64,000 nt of DNA from an uncultured Mobiluncus sp. (GCF_947087965.1 NZ_CAMUES010000006.1:1-64000); one strand, 5' to 3'. Positions 42,961-51,420 are shown, counted from the stretch's first letter. Notes: generated from the letters alone by a model not told the origin. Made by a program: numbers and translations.

Positions 42961-44289
42961 GTGCGAAGCAAATTGACCGCCCTGGTGGGGGCGCTGGCGG
43001 CACTCGGGATTGCCTCGATGTCCACAGTTTCGCTCAGTTATGCCAACGCGGCGTTCACCCCCGCAAACGCTACGGCCGCGAGAGCGACCGCGACCGGCCT
43101 GGTGCGGGCTGATAAGAATTCGGACGAACGCAAGAAACTCGAGGCGCAACAGGCCGCCTCGAAAAAGAAACAAGCGGAACTCGCGGCCCAGCTAGAAGGG
43201 GTGAATGCGAATCTGGTCCAGCTGGCGGTAGCTCTGGAACAAACGAAAGCGGCCATTCCCGTGGCGCAAACTGAAGTCGCCAATGCCCAGGCAAAACTGG
43301 CTGATGCGCAGGCTAAACACCAACAGATTCAAAGCCGCCTGGCAATTGCGAATCGTCAGAAACAGGAACTGCGCGAACAGATTGCCCAGGGCGAGCAAAC
43401 CATTGAAAAGACGCAAGTTGCCATCGGTCAGATGGCACGTATGGCTTACCGCGGGGCGATGCTGGAAACTTCGCCGCTTTCCCTGCTGCTGGATTCCCAG
43501 TCCCTAGATGAACTCACGCTGCGGGCGCAGGTGGCAGCCACGGCGACCAAGTCGCAAAATCGTGCCATTGTGGAAGCTCAAGAGGCCAACGCGGCTAACA
43601 ACAATGCCCGGGCTCGCCAGGAAGCCGTGACCGTCCGCATTGGGGAACTGGAGACCCAGGCTCAGCAGGCGGTGCAAGCCGCTGATGAAGCCCGCGTCGA
43701 ACAGCAACGAAAACTGGGCGAATTTCAAGAGTTGCAACAAAAACAGGTCGCCCAGCAGGGTCAACTGAACAATCAGCGGGCGGCATTTGAGAAACAGATC
43801 GCGGACGAAAAGGCCACACAGGCGGCCGCGGCGGCACGAATTGCCGCGCTCAACCAACAGCCGGACGCTATGCCGGCGCGATCCATCTCGGGGGGAATTT
43901 TTGGCGCGCCCCTCTCATCACTGACAGTGACCTCGCCTTACGGATACCGGGTTCACCCCATCACGAAAACGCGGCGGCTCCATGCCGGCACGGACTTCGG
44001 GATAGGTTGCGGAACTCCGATTTATGCCTCACAGTCCGGAACCGTGACCTTCGCCGGCTGGGAGGGGACCGGCGGCAAATCGACTTATATCAACCACGGC
44101 ACCATCAACGGTTCCAAGTGGCAGACGACCTACCGCCACCAGTCCCAGTTCAAAGTTTCGGTCGGCGCTTCCGTGCAAAAGGGCCAGGTCATCGGCTTGG
44201 TCGGTTCGACCGGCGGTTCTACCGGGTGTCACCTGCACTTTGAAGTGTGGCAAAACGGGAAAACTATCAACCCGCTGGGAGTGCTGTAG
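42961..44289 (+). CDS. Coiled-coil M23 peptidase (FtsEX-controlled hydrolase candidate)
   Basis: Secreted septal hydrolase candidate, EnvC/RipC-like in layout: signal peptide (about 1-35), a long coiled coil (about 50-285, rich in Gln/Ala/Glu) and a C-terminal LytM/M23 domain. Its zinc residues lie in the RLHAGTDFG and HLHFEVW motifs. GTG 42961 has a nearly perfect RBS (AAGGAGGTGA); the frame is open further upstream without support. The position after ftsEX supports the role. Confidence 0.92.
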   Translation: MRSKLTALVGALAALGIASMSTVSLSYANAAFTPANATAARATATGLVRADKNSDERKKLEAQQAASKKKQAELAAQLEGVNANLVQLAVALEQTKAAIPVAQTEVANAQAKLADAQAKHQQIQSRLAIANRQKQELREQIAQGEQTIEKTQVAIGQMARMAYRGAMLETSPLSLLLDSQSLDELTLRAQVAATATKSQNRAIVEAQEANAANNNARARQEAVTVRIGELETQAQQAVQAADEARVEQQRKLGEFQELQQKQVAQQGQLNNQRAAFEKQIADEKATQAAAAARIAALNQQPDAMPARSISGGIFGAPLSSLTVTSPYGYRVHPITKTRRLHAGTDFGIGCGTPIYASQSGTVTFAGWEGTGGKSTYINHGTINGSKWQTTYRHQSQFKVSVGASVQKGQVIGLVGSTGGSTGCHLHFEVWQNGKTINPLGVL

Positions 44290-44355
44290 GCGCGCCCCTC
44301 ACGCGGGCGGCGTCACCAGAGCGGGTCGGCGAGCGGACGGCCTTGTGCAGTGTCA

Positions 44356-44371
44356 GTGACGAGTCCGTCAC
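44356..44371 (+). terminator. Stem-loop between M23 gene and smpB
   Basis: GTGACG-AGTC-CGTCAC, a perfect 6-bp stem, extendable on both sides with one mismatch each. There is no U-tract, so it is a weak terminator at best. Confidence 0.35.
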
Positions 44372-44422
44372 AGACTGGCGGCCACCCGGCCTTGTGAAGA
44401 CCGAGGGGCGCCGCGGAAAAAG

Positions 44423-44450
44423 TTGGCAGGCCGCGCTTTTGCGCTAAAAT
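44423..44450 (+). promoter_or_regulatory. Promoter of leaderless smpB
   Basis: TTGGCA (44423-44428), 16 nt, TAAAAT (44445-44450), then 8 nt to the ATG. The best promoter match in the window. Confidence 0.7.
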
Positions 44451-44458
44451 TGCACTCT

Positions 44459-44998
44459 ATGGGTAAAAAAGCTGCTAAGGGGGCGGGTCAGCCAGGGAAG
44501 TTGACCCCTTCTCAGCGTGCCAAAGCGGAGTCGGATGCCAAGAAAGTCATCGCCCGGAACAAGAAAGCCGCGCACGATTATTTCTTGGAGGACCGCTACG
44601 AGGCGGGATTGTCGCTGACCGGCACCGAGGTTAAGGCTTTGCGAATGGGACGGGCTTCGCTCTCGGAAGCCTGGGTTGAGGTCGACCGCGGGGAAGCGTG
44701 GCTGCAAGGGGCCAATATCCCGGAATATTTTTACGGATCCTGGACGAATCACGCTCCGAAACGCAAGCGCAAGCTGCTGTTGCATAAGCGCGAAATCATA
44801 AAACTGGAAGGGGCTGTGGCGGCGAAGGGCTACACGATTGTGCCGGTAGAGCTGTATTTCGTGGGCGGACGCGCGAAAGTGGAGATTGCGGTGGCAAAAG
44901 GCAAGCAAGAGTGGGATAAGCGTCAAACTATCCGCCAGCGCGAGGACGACCGTGAGGCGCAGCGGGCCTTGCGGGAGGCAAACCGGCGCTCTCGGTAA
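44459..44998 (+). CDS. smpB: SsrA-binding protein SmpB
   Basis: Carries tmRNA to stalled ribosomes. The frame is open from 44423, but that stretch contains the promoter; ATG 44459 gives 179 aa. Family motifs include ARNKKAAHDYF, YEAGLSLTGTEVKALR and the C-terminal KRQTIRQREDDREAQRALR tail. An N-terminal extension of about 20 residues is Lys/Gly-rich. The tmRNA gene itself was not seen in this window. Confidence 0.96.
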   Translation: MGKKAAKGAGQPGKLTPSQRAKAESDAKKVIARNKKAAHDYFLEDRYEAGLSLTGTEVKALRMGRASLSEAWVEVDRGEAWLQGANIPEYFYGSWTNHAPKRKRKLLLHKREIIKLEGAVAAKGYTIVPVELYFVGGRAKVEIAVAKGKQEWDKRQTIRQREDDREAQRALREANRRSR

Positions 44999-45081
44999 TC
45001 GCTGTGGGAGGCCGGGGCTGGCGCAGCCTGGCGCAGACTGGCGTGGACGACCTGGCCGGAGCGACGCGAGCGCAGCGCCAT

Positions 45082-45098
45082 GCCGAATCAGGTTCGGC
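45082..45098. terminator. Stem-loop between convergent smpB and macro-domain gene
   Basis: GCCGAA-TCAGG-TTCGGC, a perfect 6-bp stem in a 157-bp GC-rich gap that also has an imperfect CTGGCGCAG repeat (45017-45045). Confidence 0.4.
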
Positions 45099-45155
45099 AG
45101 GCTGGCGAGGCTCGGTAAAAGCGGTTGCGTCGCCGCTTTGTGCGGGAGCGCGAGG

Positions 45156-46139
45156 TTAGTCTGTCGGAGCTGACTTGAGGTACTGATGCTCGGCGCGTAT
45201 GGCTTTGACCAGTTCAGCGTGGGCATTGGCGCCATATTTCGCCGTGAATTCCTGCCATTCCTGGACCGCTTGGGGATCCAAGTGCATCATGGCCTGGAGG
45301 TTGCCCGCGCTGTCGCTGGCGGTAATTGCCTCACCGTCCTCCGAGCCGGCCCATTCGCGAAACACCCGGTAGCCCTCGGCGCGGAACGCCTCTGTGTAGG
45401 CCGCGGCCGCCGCGTTGCGATCGGCACGATACGAGGCGACTTCCGTATCAGGAATCCAATAGGCATCGACCAAGGTCATGCCGTTGCGGTGGGTTTTCGT
45501 GTCTCCTGGCGCTAACTCGAAGTCATCAGGAGGCCAGGAATCGTCCTCCGGTTCGGTGCGGGCGATTTCGGCTTGAAACAGCTCCAGGGCTTCGGGGGAA
45601 AACAGGACGAAATACACGTTATCAATCGGGGTTTCTGCGTTTTTGGTCTGGTCTGGAGCTGCGGAATCGCCAGTGTGATCGGTGTCACGAGAGAGGTGGG
45701 TTCCGGCGGCCCACTCGCGCACGGCTGCCACGCCGATGCGCGCTACCTCGGCCATGTCCCAGCCGTAGACTCCGCCGGATATGGCGGGAAACGCCACGTC
45801 GTGGGCGCCCACCCGCGCGGCTTCACTCAAGGAGTTCGCAAAAGCGTTGTACAACAGCTGCGGGTCGGTTTGTCCGGCGTGACGGTTGGGCCCGACGGTG
45901 TGAATGACCCACCGCGCTTCCAGGTTGAACCCCCTGGTGGCGACCGCTTCGCCCACCGGCAGACCGTCGGGAAAACGCGTCGCACGTAGCTCGCGACAGG
46001 CCGCGAGCAGCTGGGGGCCGGCCGCTCGGTGAATCGCCCCGTCGACACCGCCGCCCCCCAATAGTGAGGAGTTCGCGGCGTTGACAATCGCGTCCACATT
46101 CATCTCGGTGAGGTCTCCGCCAATCGCGTGTATCTGCAT
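45156..46139 (-). CDS. Macro-domain protein (ADP-ribose hydrolase-like) with C-terminal extension
   Basis: Residues 1-165 form a macro domain of the O-acetyl-ADP-ribose deacetylase type: GGDLTEMNVDAIVNAANSSLLGGGGVDGAIH, then AFPAISGGVYGW. These are the ADP-ribose-binding loops. The remaining 160 residues are not part of the usual enzyme and show no motif I recognise (MTLVDAYWIPDTEVASYRADR...). Total 327 aa, about twice the usual length. RBS AAAGGG. It may reverse ADP-ribosylation of proteins or nucleic acids. Confidence 0.85.
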   Translation of the reverse strand: MQIHAIGGDLTEMNVDAIVNAANSSLLGGGGVDGAIHRAAGPQLLAACRELRATRFPDGLPVGEAVATRGFNLEARWVIHTVGPNRHAGQTDPQLLYNAFANSLSEAARVGAHDVAFPAISGGVYGWDMAEVARIGVAAVREWAAGTHLSRDTDHTGDSAAPDQTKNAETPIDNVYFVLFSPEALELFQAEIARTEPEDDSWPPDDFELAPGDTKTHRNGMTLVDAYWIPDTEVASYRADRNAAAAAYTEAFRAEGYRVFREWAGSEDGEAITASDSAGNLQAMMHLDPQAVQEWQEFTAKYGANAHAELVKAIRAEHQYLKSAPTD

Positions 46140-46371
46140 TTTTGTTCCCTTTCGGCTAGGTTTTCAGTCTAGCGTGAAGCGAGATAAACGTCGCGAGGAG
46201 ATGTGGCGGGGGCTGGCAGGTTCATTGTCGTTTTCCTTCCGGTTATTGGGTGGGTTGGAACACCATTAAGACACGCCGAAACTTTTTCGCTTACCCCACG
46301 TAGACCCCACGAAGAGGTTTTACTCGACACCTTGACGGGCGTTTTTATTGCTATTGCAATGTTTTGAGCGG

Positions 46372-46445
46372 TGCCCTGTGTGGGGCTTGAACCCACGACC
46401 AACGGATTATGAGTCCGCTGCTCTGACCGACTGAGCTAACAGGGC
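46372..46445 (-). tRNA. tRNA-Met(CAT)
   Basis: The minus-strand sequence starts GCCCTGT, with D-arm, anticodon loop CTCATAA (anticodon CAT), T-arm GTGGGTTCAAGCCCCAC and 3' ACAGGGCA. An elongator-type Met tRNA is most likely; an Ile tRNA read after lysidine modification cannot be fully excluded. CCA not encoded. Confidence 0.88.
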
Positions 46446-46577
46446 GTAAACATCCTAACAAGTTACCGAGCTCAGGTGGTATTTCTGGACGCCGCGAATT
46501 TGAACTTTCGGCGTTACTGCCGGGAAGTGTGGAAATGCCCGCGAGGGAAGGTAGCGAGCTGAGATACAGTGGAGCTC

Positions 46578-47075
46578 ATGAGCCTGAGGAAAAGTAAAAT
46601 CCCCGCGGAGCTGAAACCTCTGTTGCCCCGCGGCGGGCGCAACTGTGTACCGCTGTACTTTGCGTACCAAAACTTGTGGCTGTTCGCCGACCCCAGCGGC
46701 TTAATCAGGCGAGACAGCGAGATAACCCGCTGGGAGTGGCACGAGGTGCAGCAAATTGGGTGGGACCGCGATACCGATACTCTGAGTGTGACCTGGCCCG
46801 ACCCGGGCAAAGCACCGCTACTACTAAAGAACCCGGATTCGGCCATGCTTAAGGCCTTCGGGGACTACGCGCGGATTTACCTGCAAAAGTCCCAAATCTA
46901 TACCCAGTTTTCGACGCTGCCCTCCGGGACGAAAGTGCGGATTGCGGTGCGGGCCAAGGCAGACGGGAGACGCTTTTCTGAAGTCGTGGCTTTCGGGGCG
47001 CTAACGCCGGGCGACCTATCCGCACTGTCCAGCTTGGAATCTCAGGTGCGCGATATGGCGGGTTTACCGGCCTGA
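46578..47075 (+). CDS. Hypothetical protein
   Basis: Not recognised; 165 aa. It has no signal peptide or membrane helix. The sequence is beta-rich in the N-terminal half (NLWLFADPSGLIRRDSEI, DTLSVTWPDPG), a bit like a PH-type fold, and ends in a helix. ATG 46578 is preferred over GTG 46569 because TACAGT stands 7 nt before it, suggesting a leaderless start. Confidence 0.6.
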   Translation: MSLRKSKIPAELKPLLPRGGRNCVPLYFAYQNLWLFADPSGLIRRDSEITRWEWHEVQQIGWDRDTDTLSVTWPDPGKAPLLLKNPDSAMLKAFGDYARIYLQKSQIYTQFSTLPSGTKVRIAVRAKADGRRFSEVVAFGALTPGDLSALSSLESQVRDMAGLPA

Positions 47076-47096
47076 TACCGGTAACCTCGCAGCGAG

Positions 47097-47126
47097 TGGA
47101 CATTCGCGAAAAGGTTCTGTTAGAAT
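47097..47126 (+). promoter_or_regulatory. Promoter of tRNA-Asn
   Basis: TGGACA (47097-47102), 18 nt, TAGAAT (47121-47126), 11 nt before the tRNA. Confidence 0.5.
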
Positions 47127-47137
47127 CTTATCCGCAA

Positions 47138-47209
47138 TCCCGCGTAGCTCAACGGCAGAGCGTCCGACTGTTAATCGGCAGGTTGCTGGTTCGAATCCAG
47201 CCGCGGGAG
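47138..47209 (+). tRNA. tRNA-Asn(GTT)
   Basis: TCCCGCG pairs with CGCGGGA; anticodon loop CTGTTAA with anticodon GTT; T-arm GCTGGTTCGAATCCAGC. A T6 run follows at 47211 and can end transcription. CCA not encoded. Confidence 0.95.
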
Positions 47210-47485
47210 CTTTTTTGTATCCGGGGCTTCGGGGTTTTTCGAGCCGTTTTTCGCTGATTTTCTGTTGGGTCTTGGGGTCTTTTTTAGGTCGGTACGCGCC
47301 CCGCGTCCCGGGCGATTAGCCAGCCAATGGTCGATAGTGTCGGTGGACCAGCCGTTGGCTGTGACCTTTTCGCCCGTGCCTATCTCAACATCGGGCGCTG
47401 GCATATAGCCGCGCTGGGAGTACGCCTTTAGCGTATTTTCGGAAAGACCGGTGTAAGCAGCAACGCCGCGCAATGAAAGAAACAT
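47171..47485 (-). CDS. Small HTH (excisionase-like) protein reading into tRNA-Asn
   Basis: The 104-aa frame starts MFLSLRGVAAYTGLSENTLKAY, a MerR/excisionase-type helix-turn-helix, followed by WSTDTIDHWLANRPGRGAR, the usual wing and tail. The last residues (RLDSNQQPAD) are the antisense translation of the tRNA-Asn T-arm half, so the frame runs into the tRNA. Such junctions are typical where an integrated element once used a tRNA as attachment site. No integrase gene is nearby, so this looks like a remnant. Confidence 0.65.
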   Translation of the reverse strand: MFLSLRGVAAYTGLSENTLKAYSQRGYMPAPDVEIGTGEKVTANGWSTDTIDHWLANRPGRGARTDLKKTPRPNRKSAKNGSKNPEAPDTKKLPRLDSNQQPAD

Positions 47486-47507
47486 GGTGGCCCCCTTTTT
47501 TTCAGCG

Positions 47508-47541
47508 GAACCCCGCCCCCGCGAGGGGACGGGGCGGTTTC
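47508..47541. other. GC-rich stem-loop
   Basis: GGAA-CCCCGCCCC and GGGGCGG-TTCC arms form a strong imperfect hairpin between the HTH gene and a tiny minus-strand frame. It lacks a U-tract, so its use is unclear. Confidence 0.4.
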
Positions 47542-47542
47542 C

Positions 47543-47641
47543 TTATTCTTCCTTGCCTTTCTGTTGCATCTTCTCAAGAATGAGAATCAGCGCTAGAATG
47601 GAGTTAGGAAGGGAAACCAGGATACTGATGAGTGCAATCAT
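47543..47641 (-). CDS. Possible 32-aa hydrophobic peptide
   Basis: ATG 47641 (upstream AAGGGGA) opens 32 codons: a hydrophobic segment (MIALISILVSLPNSILALIL), then a charged tail with Lys and Glu. The make-up is like small membrane-active peptides, including type I toxins. A stable hairpin (AGCCCCGG/CCGGGGCT, 47661-47683) lies just upstream. A real product is not proven. Confidence 0.35.
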   Translation of the reverse strand: MIALISILVSLPNSILALILILEKMQQKGKEE

Positions 47642-47768
47642 CGTTATCCCCTTTCCGCTGAGCCCCGGATTGTCCCCGGGGCTTTACCTTTGTTAGAGCG
47701 GATGCCCTAACACCTCTAACTATACGCATATATAGGCGTAGCGCCAAGCGTGAGCGTGAGAAATCGGG

Positions 47769-47817
47769 GATTAAATCGGGGTAGGTGGTTATATAAACCA
47801 GCAACCCCGATTTAATC
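47769..47817. promoter_or_regulatory. Perfect 14-bp inverted repeat
   Basis: GATTAAATCGGGGT (47769-47782) and ACCCCGATTTAATC (47804-47817) surround a loop that can itself fold (GGTTATATAAACC). It is a possible operator or cruciform, 55 bp upstream of the -10 of the nuclease gene. Confidence 0.5.
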
Positions 47818-47871
47818 GCGAATTTGCAACAGGGGACGCGGCCGGTCACTCAGAAAAACCCCTCTGCGCTT

Positions 47872-47877
47872 TAAAAT
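47872..47877 (+). promoter_or_regulatory. -10 box of leaderless nuclease gene
   Basis: TAAAAT 6 nt before GTG 47884. Confidence 0.5.
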
Positions 47878-47883
47878 AAGGCT

Positions 47884-49005
47884 GTGAAAGGAATCCCGGT
47901 GCCGCCGAACGGATCAGGCCAGACCCCGCCTAAAACCAGCAAAACCAAGAAGCTGCTGGTGGGAGCTGGGATACTGTGCGCCGTAGTGGCATGCGGCAAC
48001 GGGCTGGGGAGCAAAGCCAGCGATTCTGAATCTGAGCCTACTGTCTCTGCTAGCCCAACCGTTTCCACCAAGGCGCCGCGTGTCACCGCGGAACCCACCC
48101 CCACGCCTTCTGACCCTTCCCCCACGCAGACCCCAGAAATCACTGTTGAACCCAGTCCCACCGTCACGCTGGAAGCTTCCGGGGACGCCGCGACTGTGCT
48201 GGCAACCTTGCCTGTGAGAGGGCGGGCGCCGAAAACCGGGTATCGGCGCGGGGAATTCGGCCAGAGGTGGCGTGACATCGACCGGAACGGCTGCGATACC
48301 CGCAACGATATCTTGAACCGCGATTTGACCGATAAAACCTGGCGCGCGAACACACGTGGATGCGTGGTGTTGAGCGGAGTTTTGGCGGAGCCCTATTCCG
48401 GTGAAACCAGGTATTTTGATAAGTCACAAGCCTCGGCTATCCAGATTGACCACGTGGTCGCCCTGTCCGATGCGTGGCAGAAAGGCGCCCAAGCCTTGAC
48501 CGCCGCGCAGCGCGAAACCCTGGCGAACGATCCGTTGAACCTGCTGGCGGTAGACGGCCGGCTCAACCAGCAAAAGTCGGATGGTGATGCGGCGACGTGG
48601 CTGCCGCCGCATAAGGGCTTCCGGTGCGCCTACGTTTCGCGCCAGATTGCGGTCAAAGCGAAGTATCGGCTGTGGGTGACTCCGGCTGAACGTGACGCGA
48701 TGATACGTATCCTGAGCAATTGTCCCGGCCAGGCGCTGCCTGCCGACAGCGGGGTGGTCGTCCCCTCCGGGACCGTGCCGGAATCCGTCCCGCCAGACCA
48801 GCCGGTCCCGCCGCAGGACGCGGCTCCTCCCGCGGCGGACCCCGCGCCACAGCCCAATCAGCCGGCGAATTCCGGAGCCAGCTACGCCAACTGCCGGGAA
48901 GTCTGGGCAATCCTGGGCCGTCCCATCACTCCGCAGGATCCGGGATTCCGAGACAAATTTGACGGGGATCACGACGGGGTGGGCTGCGAATCCCGTCCCC
49001 GCTAG
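47884..49005 (+). CDS. Secreted HNH (DUF1524/GmrSD C-like) nuclease with excalibur domain
   Basis: A 373-aa exported protein. The N-terminus has a membrane segment with a possible lipobox (VVACGN), then a Thr/Pro/Ser linker to about residue 115. The nuclease domain follows: CDTRNDILNRDL, the catalytic IQIDHVVALSDAW and NDPLNLLAVDGRLNQQKSD, as in DUF1524/HNH. The C-terminal excalibur domain (DxDxDGxxCE type: DGDHDGVGCES) binds calcium. It probably degrades extracellular DNA at the cell surface. Start at GTG 47884 is leaderless. Confidence 0.85.
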   Translation: MKGIPVPPNGSGQTPPKTSKTKKLLVGAGILCAVVACGNGLGSKASDSESEPTVSASPTVSTKAPRVTAEPTPTPSDPSPTQTPEITVEPSPTVTLEASGDAATVLATLPVRGRAPKTGYRRGEFGQRWRDIDRNGCDTRNDILNRDLTDKTWRANTRGCVVLSGVLAEPYSGETRYFDKSQASAIQIDHVVALSDAWQKGAQALTAAQRETLANDPLNLLAVDGRLNQQKSDGDAATWLPPHKGFRCAYVSRQIAVKAKYRLWVTPAERDAMIRILSNCPGQALPADSGVVVPSGTVPESVPPDQPVPPQDAAPPAADPAPQPNQPANSGASYANCREVWAILGRPITPQDPGFRDKFDGDHDGVGCESRPR

Positions 49006-49061
49006 GGTTCGCGGTTTTTGCCGGATTACCCCTGTTTTCAGCCGAAAATCCCGGCTGCGGG

Positions 49062-49067
49062 TAGACT
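49062..49067 (+). promoter_or_regulatory. -10 box of leaderless S4 gene
   Basis: TAGACT 6 nt before ATG 49074. Confidence 0.5.
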
Positions 49068-49073
49068 GGGGGA

Positions 49074-49445
49074 ATGGAAAAAATGCGTGTTGACGTGTGG
49101 TTGTGGGCGGTGCGACAGGTGAAGTCGCGCTCCTTGGCAACCGCGGCGGCGCGCGCTGGGCACGTGAAAATCAACGGGGTGAGCGCGAAGGCCTCCAGCG
49201 CGGTACGAGTGGGGGATGAAGTACGGCTGCGGGTCGCGGGTTTCGACCGCGTCCTGAAGGTAAAAGCCCTGATTCCCAAGCGCGTGGGGGCGCCCGAAGC
49301 TATGAAATGTTACGAGGACGTCACCCCACAACGCTTGACGAATCCCGCTAATGCGGCCGTCATCTATCGACCTCGCGGCACCGGGCGGCCGACCAAAAAG
49401 GAACGCCGCCAGCTTGACGCCTTGCGCGGGCGGACGTCCTTTTGA
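49074..49445 (+). CDS. RNA-binding S4 domain protein (Hsp15-like)
   Basis: The S4 domain covers residues 4-65 (MRVDVWLWAVRQVKSRSLATAAARAGHVKINGVSAKASSAV as consecutive motif pieces). A basic tail (RPRGTGRPTKKERRQLDALRG) follows, as in Hsp15/YrfH. It binds structured RNA; Hsp15 rescues 50S subunits with stalled nascent chains. 123 aa. Confidence 0.88.
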   Translation: MEKMRVDVWLWAVRQVKSRSLATAAARAGHVKINGVSAKASSAVRVGDEVRLRVAGFDRVLKVKALIPKRVGAPEAMKCYEDVTPQRLTNPANAAVIYRPRGTGRPTKKERRQLDALRGRTSF

Positions 49446-49542
49446 AGTCAGTCACAGCGCCTTTTGAAGCCAGTCGCAGCGCCCGGCAACGCCCTGATAC
49501 GCCCGATGCGGGTTTCAAGCCCGCGCGTGTTTCCCGCTGGGT

Positions 49543-51303
49543 TTAGCGCACCAGGGTCTTGGCCGCATCAATCGCCTGGTCAGGAACGACCGCGGTCCCG
49601 CCAACTGCCAGGATACGCAGGCCGGCACCGTGGGAGGCATAAAGGTCGCGCAGCGCCAAAGTCGTGGCTTCCGGCAAGTTCCCCCCGCTAACCAGCAGGA
49701 CCACCCCGTTCTTGAGCGACCCGGCGACGGCAGCATCGGCCAGGGCCGTGCCATTGACCAGGTAGATGTGTTGAATCGGGGACTTGTTGTAGCCCAAGGT
49801 TTTCTTGGAACGGGCTTGGGCCAGCAGGCGAGCCGTCTCGAAGCGGTCCGCTCCGCCAATCCGCTTGATATTGGTCGGGTCGCTCTGAGCAGGCGTGGCT
49901 GCGGGAACCCCCGCCGAGTTCAACCAGGCTTGAATCTTTGGAATCGCGGCGCGGTATTGGGGCAGGCGCTCTTGCCAGAACGTCTGGTAGCGCTCAAACA
50001 CCAGCGGAGCCAAGCCCAGCGGCCACTTTTGATAGTCATAAGTCCCGTTGATGACCGAACCGGCCATGGTCCACGACCCGGGAGTGACGCCGCGATGCAG
50101 GTAAGTGTCGAATTCCAACTTGAAAGATTCCCGCATACTGGACAGGAACGTATCATCTAGCCAGGAGTAATTGACCCCGAAGTAGTCGCCGTACTTTGTG
50201 ACAACTTCCTCAAAAGTCGCCAGGTTGTGCGGCAAGGAGATGTCGGCTCCGTAGTAGCCGGACCTCGCCAGGGAGGACAGGAACTGGTCGGCGCTGTCTT
50301 TGTTGGCTTTATAGAGTTTGGCAACTGAATCGTAGTTGGAATAATTGGCATCAAACAAGAATTTCGACCAATTATCCTCAATGGTTTCGCGGGTATATTT
50401 CTCAGCTTCCGCACCAAACTTAATCCACTGCGAAGAGGCCGAAATCTTTTGAGCAATCTCTCCGTTTGGTTTGGACAGTTCCGTGTAATTTTGCAGGGTC
50501 TTTTGCCAGCGGGCGATGTTGTCCGCGGTCTTGGGGGTGTCGGCCGAGGGGACTTCCACCGGTCCAGAGTTGCCTTCAGAAGTCTTGGTGGTCGGCGGGG
50601 TCGGGGTGCCTCCCGAAACGAATTTGCTCAGCTGCTGGGTGGTGGCCACGGGTATGGCGCCCGTTCCGCCCAGCACGGTGATCTGAGTAATTCCGCCTTG
50701 TTGCAAACGTTTCAGAGTCGGGGCGGGGATGGTTCCGTCAGGTTGCACCAGCAGGATGGGGGTGTCCAAAGCCCCGGCCGCCAACGCGTCTACCATAGAG
50801 CCGCCGTTAGCGATCAATACCGAAATGTTGCGCGGATGGTGATTGAGTTCAACCCAGCGGTCATAGAGCAGAGCCGCGGTTTCGTAGCGATCCGTGCCTT
50901 GAATCTGGGCCGCTTCGACACGGTAATCGGGCGGGTAAGCAGCATTGAGTCCCGCTGGGGTGCCACCCCACAGACCGGGGCCGCCGAGATAAGCCAGCCG
51001 ATGAGTATCCATCTGGCGCAGAAAGTTGACTCGGCCAAACGTATCACCACCCCAGGGGTCGCCATAGACGATACGTCCCGGCAAAGCTCCGGCGGTGATA
51101 GCATCGGGAATCCCGTTCGGTGCCGCCAAGTACACCGTGTTGGCCTCACCATAGGCGGACGCCGCCAGAGAAGTGGCCACCCGGTCGGGACCGGCCAGAC
51201 GATCCTCGGGATTCGCCCCGTTGGCTGCCGGAACACCTATTCCGGCGAGGAGCGCCGCTCCGGCCAGACCACATAGGAACTTTCGCTGGGAACTAACAGT
51301 CAT
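49543..51303 (-). CDS. Secreted protein with cell-wall-binding type 2 repeats and helical insert
   Basis: A 586-aa exported protein (signal peptide 1-30). Residues 35-230 contain two CW_binding_2-like repeats (RLAGPDRVATSLA...; IQGTDRYETAALLY... with ITVLGGTGAIP). Residues 240-470 are a helix-rich domain I do not recognise (YTELSKPNGEIAQKI...). A final repeat follows (IKRIGGADRFETARLLA ... ILAVGGTAVVP). Such repeats hold proteins on the wall non-covalently. The domain in the middle is the likely functional part. Confidence 0.82.
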   Translation of the reverse strand: MTVSSQRKFLCGLAGAALLAGIGVPAANGANPEDRLAGPDRVATSLAASAYGEANTVYLAAPNGIPDAITAGALPGRIVYGDPWGGDTFGRVNFLRQMDTHRLAYLGGPGLWGGTPAGLNAAYPPDYRVEAAQIQGTDRYETAALLYDRWVELNHHPRNISVLIANGGSMVDALAAGALDTPILLVQPDGTIPAPTLKRLQQGGITQITVLGGTGAIPVATTQQLSKFVSGGTPTPPTTKTSEGNSGPVEVPSADTPKTADNIARWQKTLQNYTELSKPNGEIAQKISASSQWIKFGAEAEKYTRETIEDNWSKFLFDANYSNYDSVAKLYKANKDSADQFLSSLARSGYYGADISLPHNLATFEEVVTKYGDYFGVNYSWLDDTFLSSMRESFKLEFDTYLHRGVTPGSWTMAGSVINGTYDYQKWPLGLAPLVFERYQTFWQERLPQYRAAIPKIQAWLNSAGVPAATPAQSDPTNIKRIGGADRFETARLLAQARSKKTLGYNKSPIQHIYLVNGTALADAAVAGSLKNGVVLLVSGGNLPEATTLALRDLYASHGAGLRILAVGGTAVVPDQAIDAAKTLVR

Positions 51304-51420
51304 TTTCGCACCGCACTTTCCGTAAAATAACCTGCTTACGAGGGAATTTTACCAAGATTAGGGTCCCGAGAAGGCCGTTTTTGCGGCCAAAACTCGCGGC
51401 TTTAGCCCCTTTAGTGCGTT

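Noticed and set aside
47484..47696. 70-codon plus-strand ORF
   Set aside because: No RBS, low-quality composition with long Pro/Ser runs, and it overlaps hairpins and the minus-strand peptide frame.
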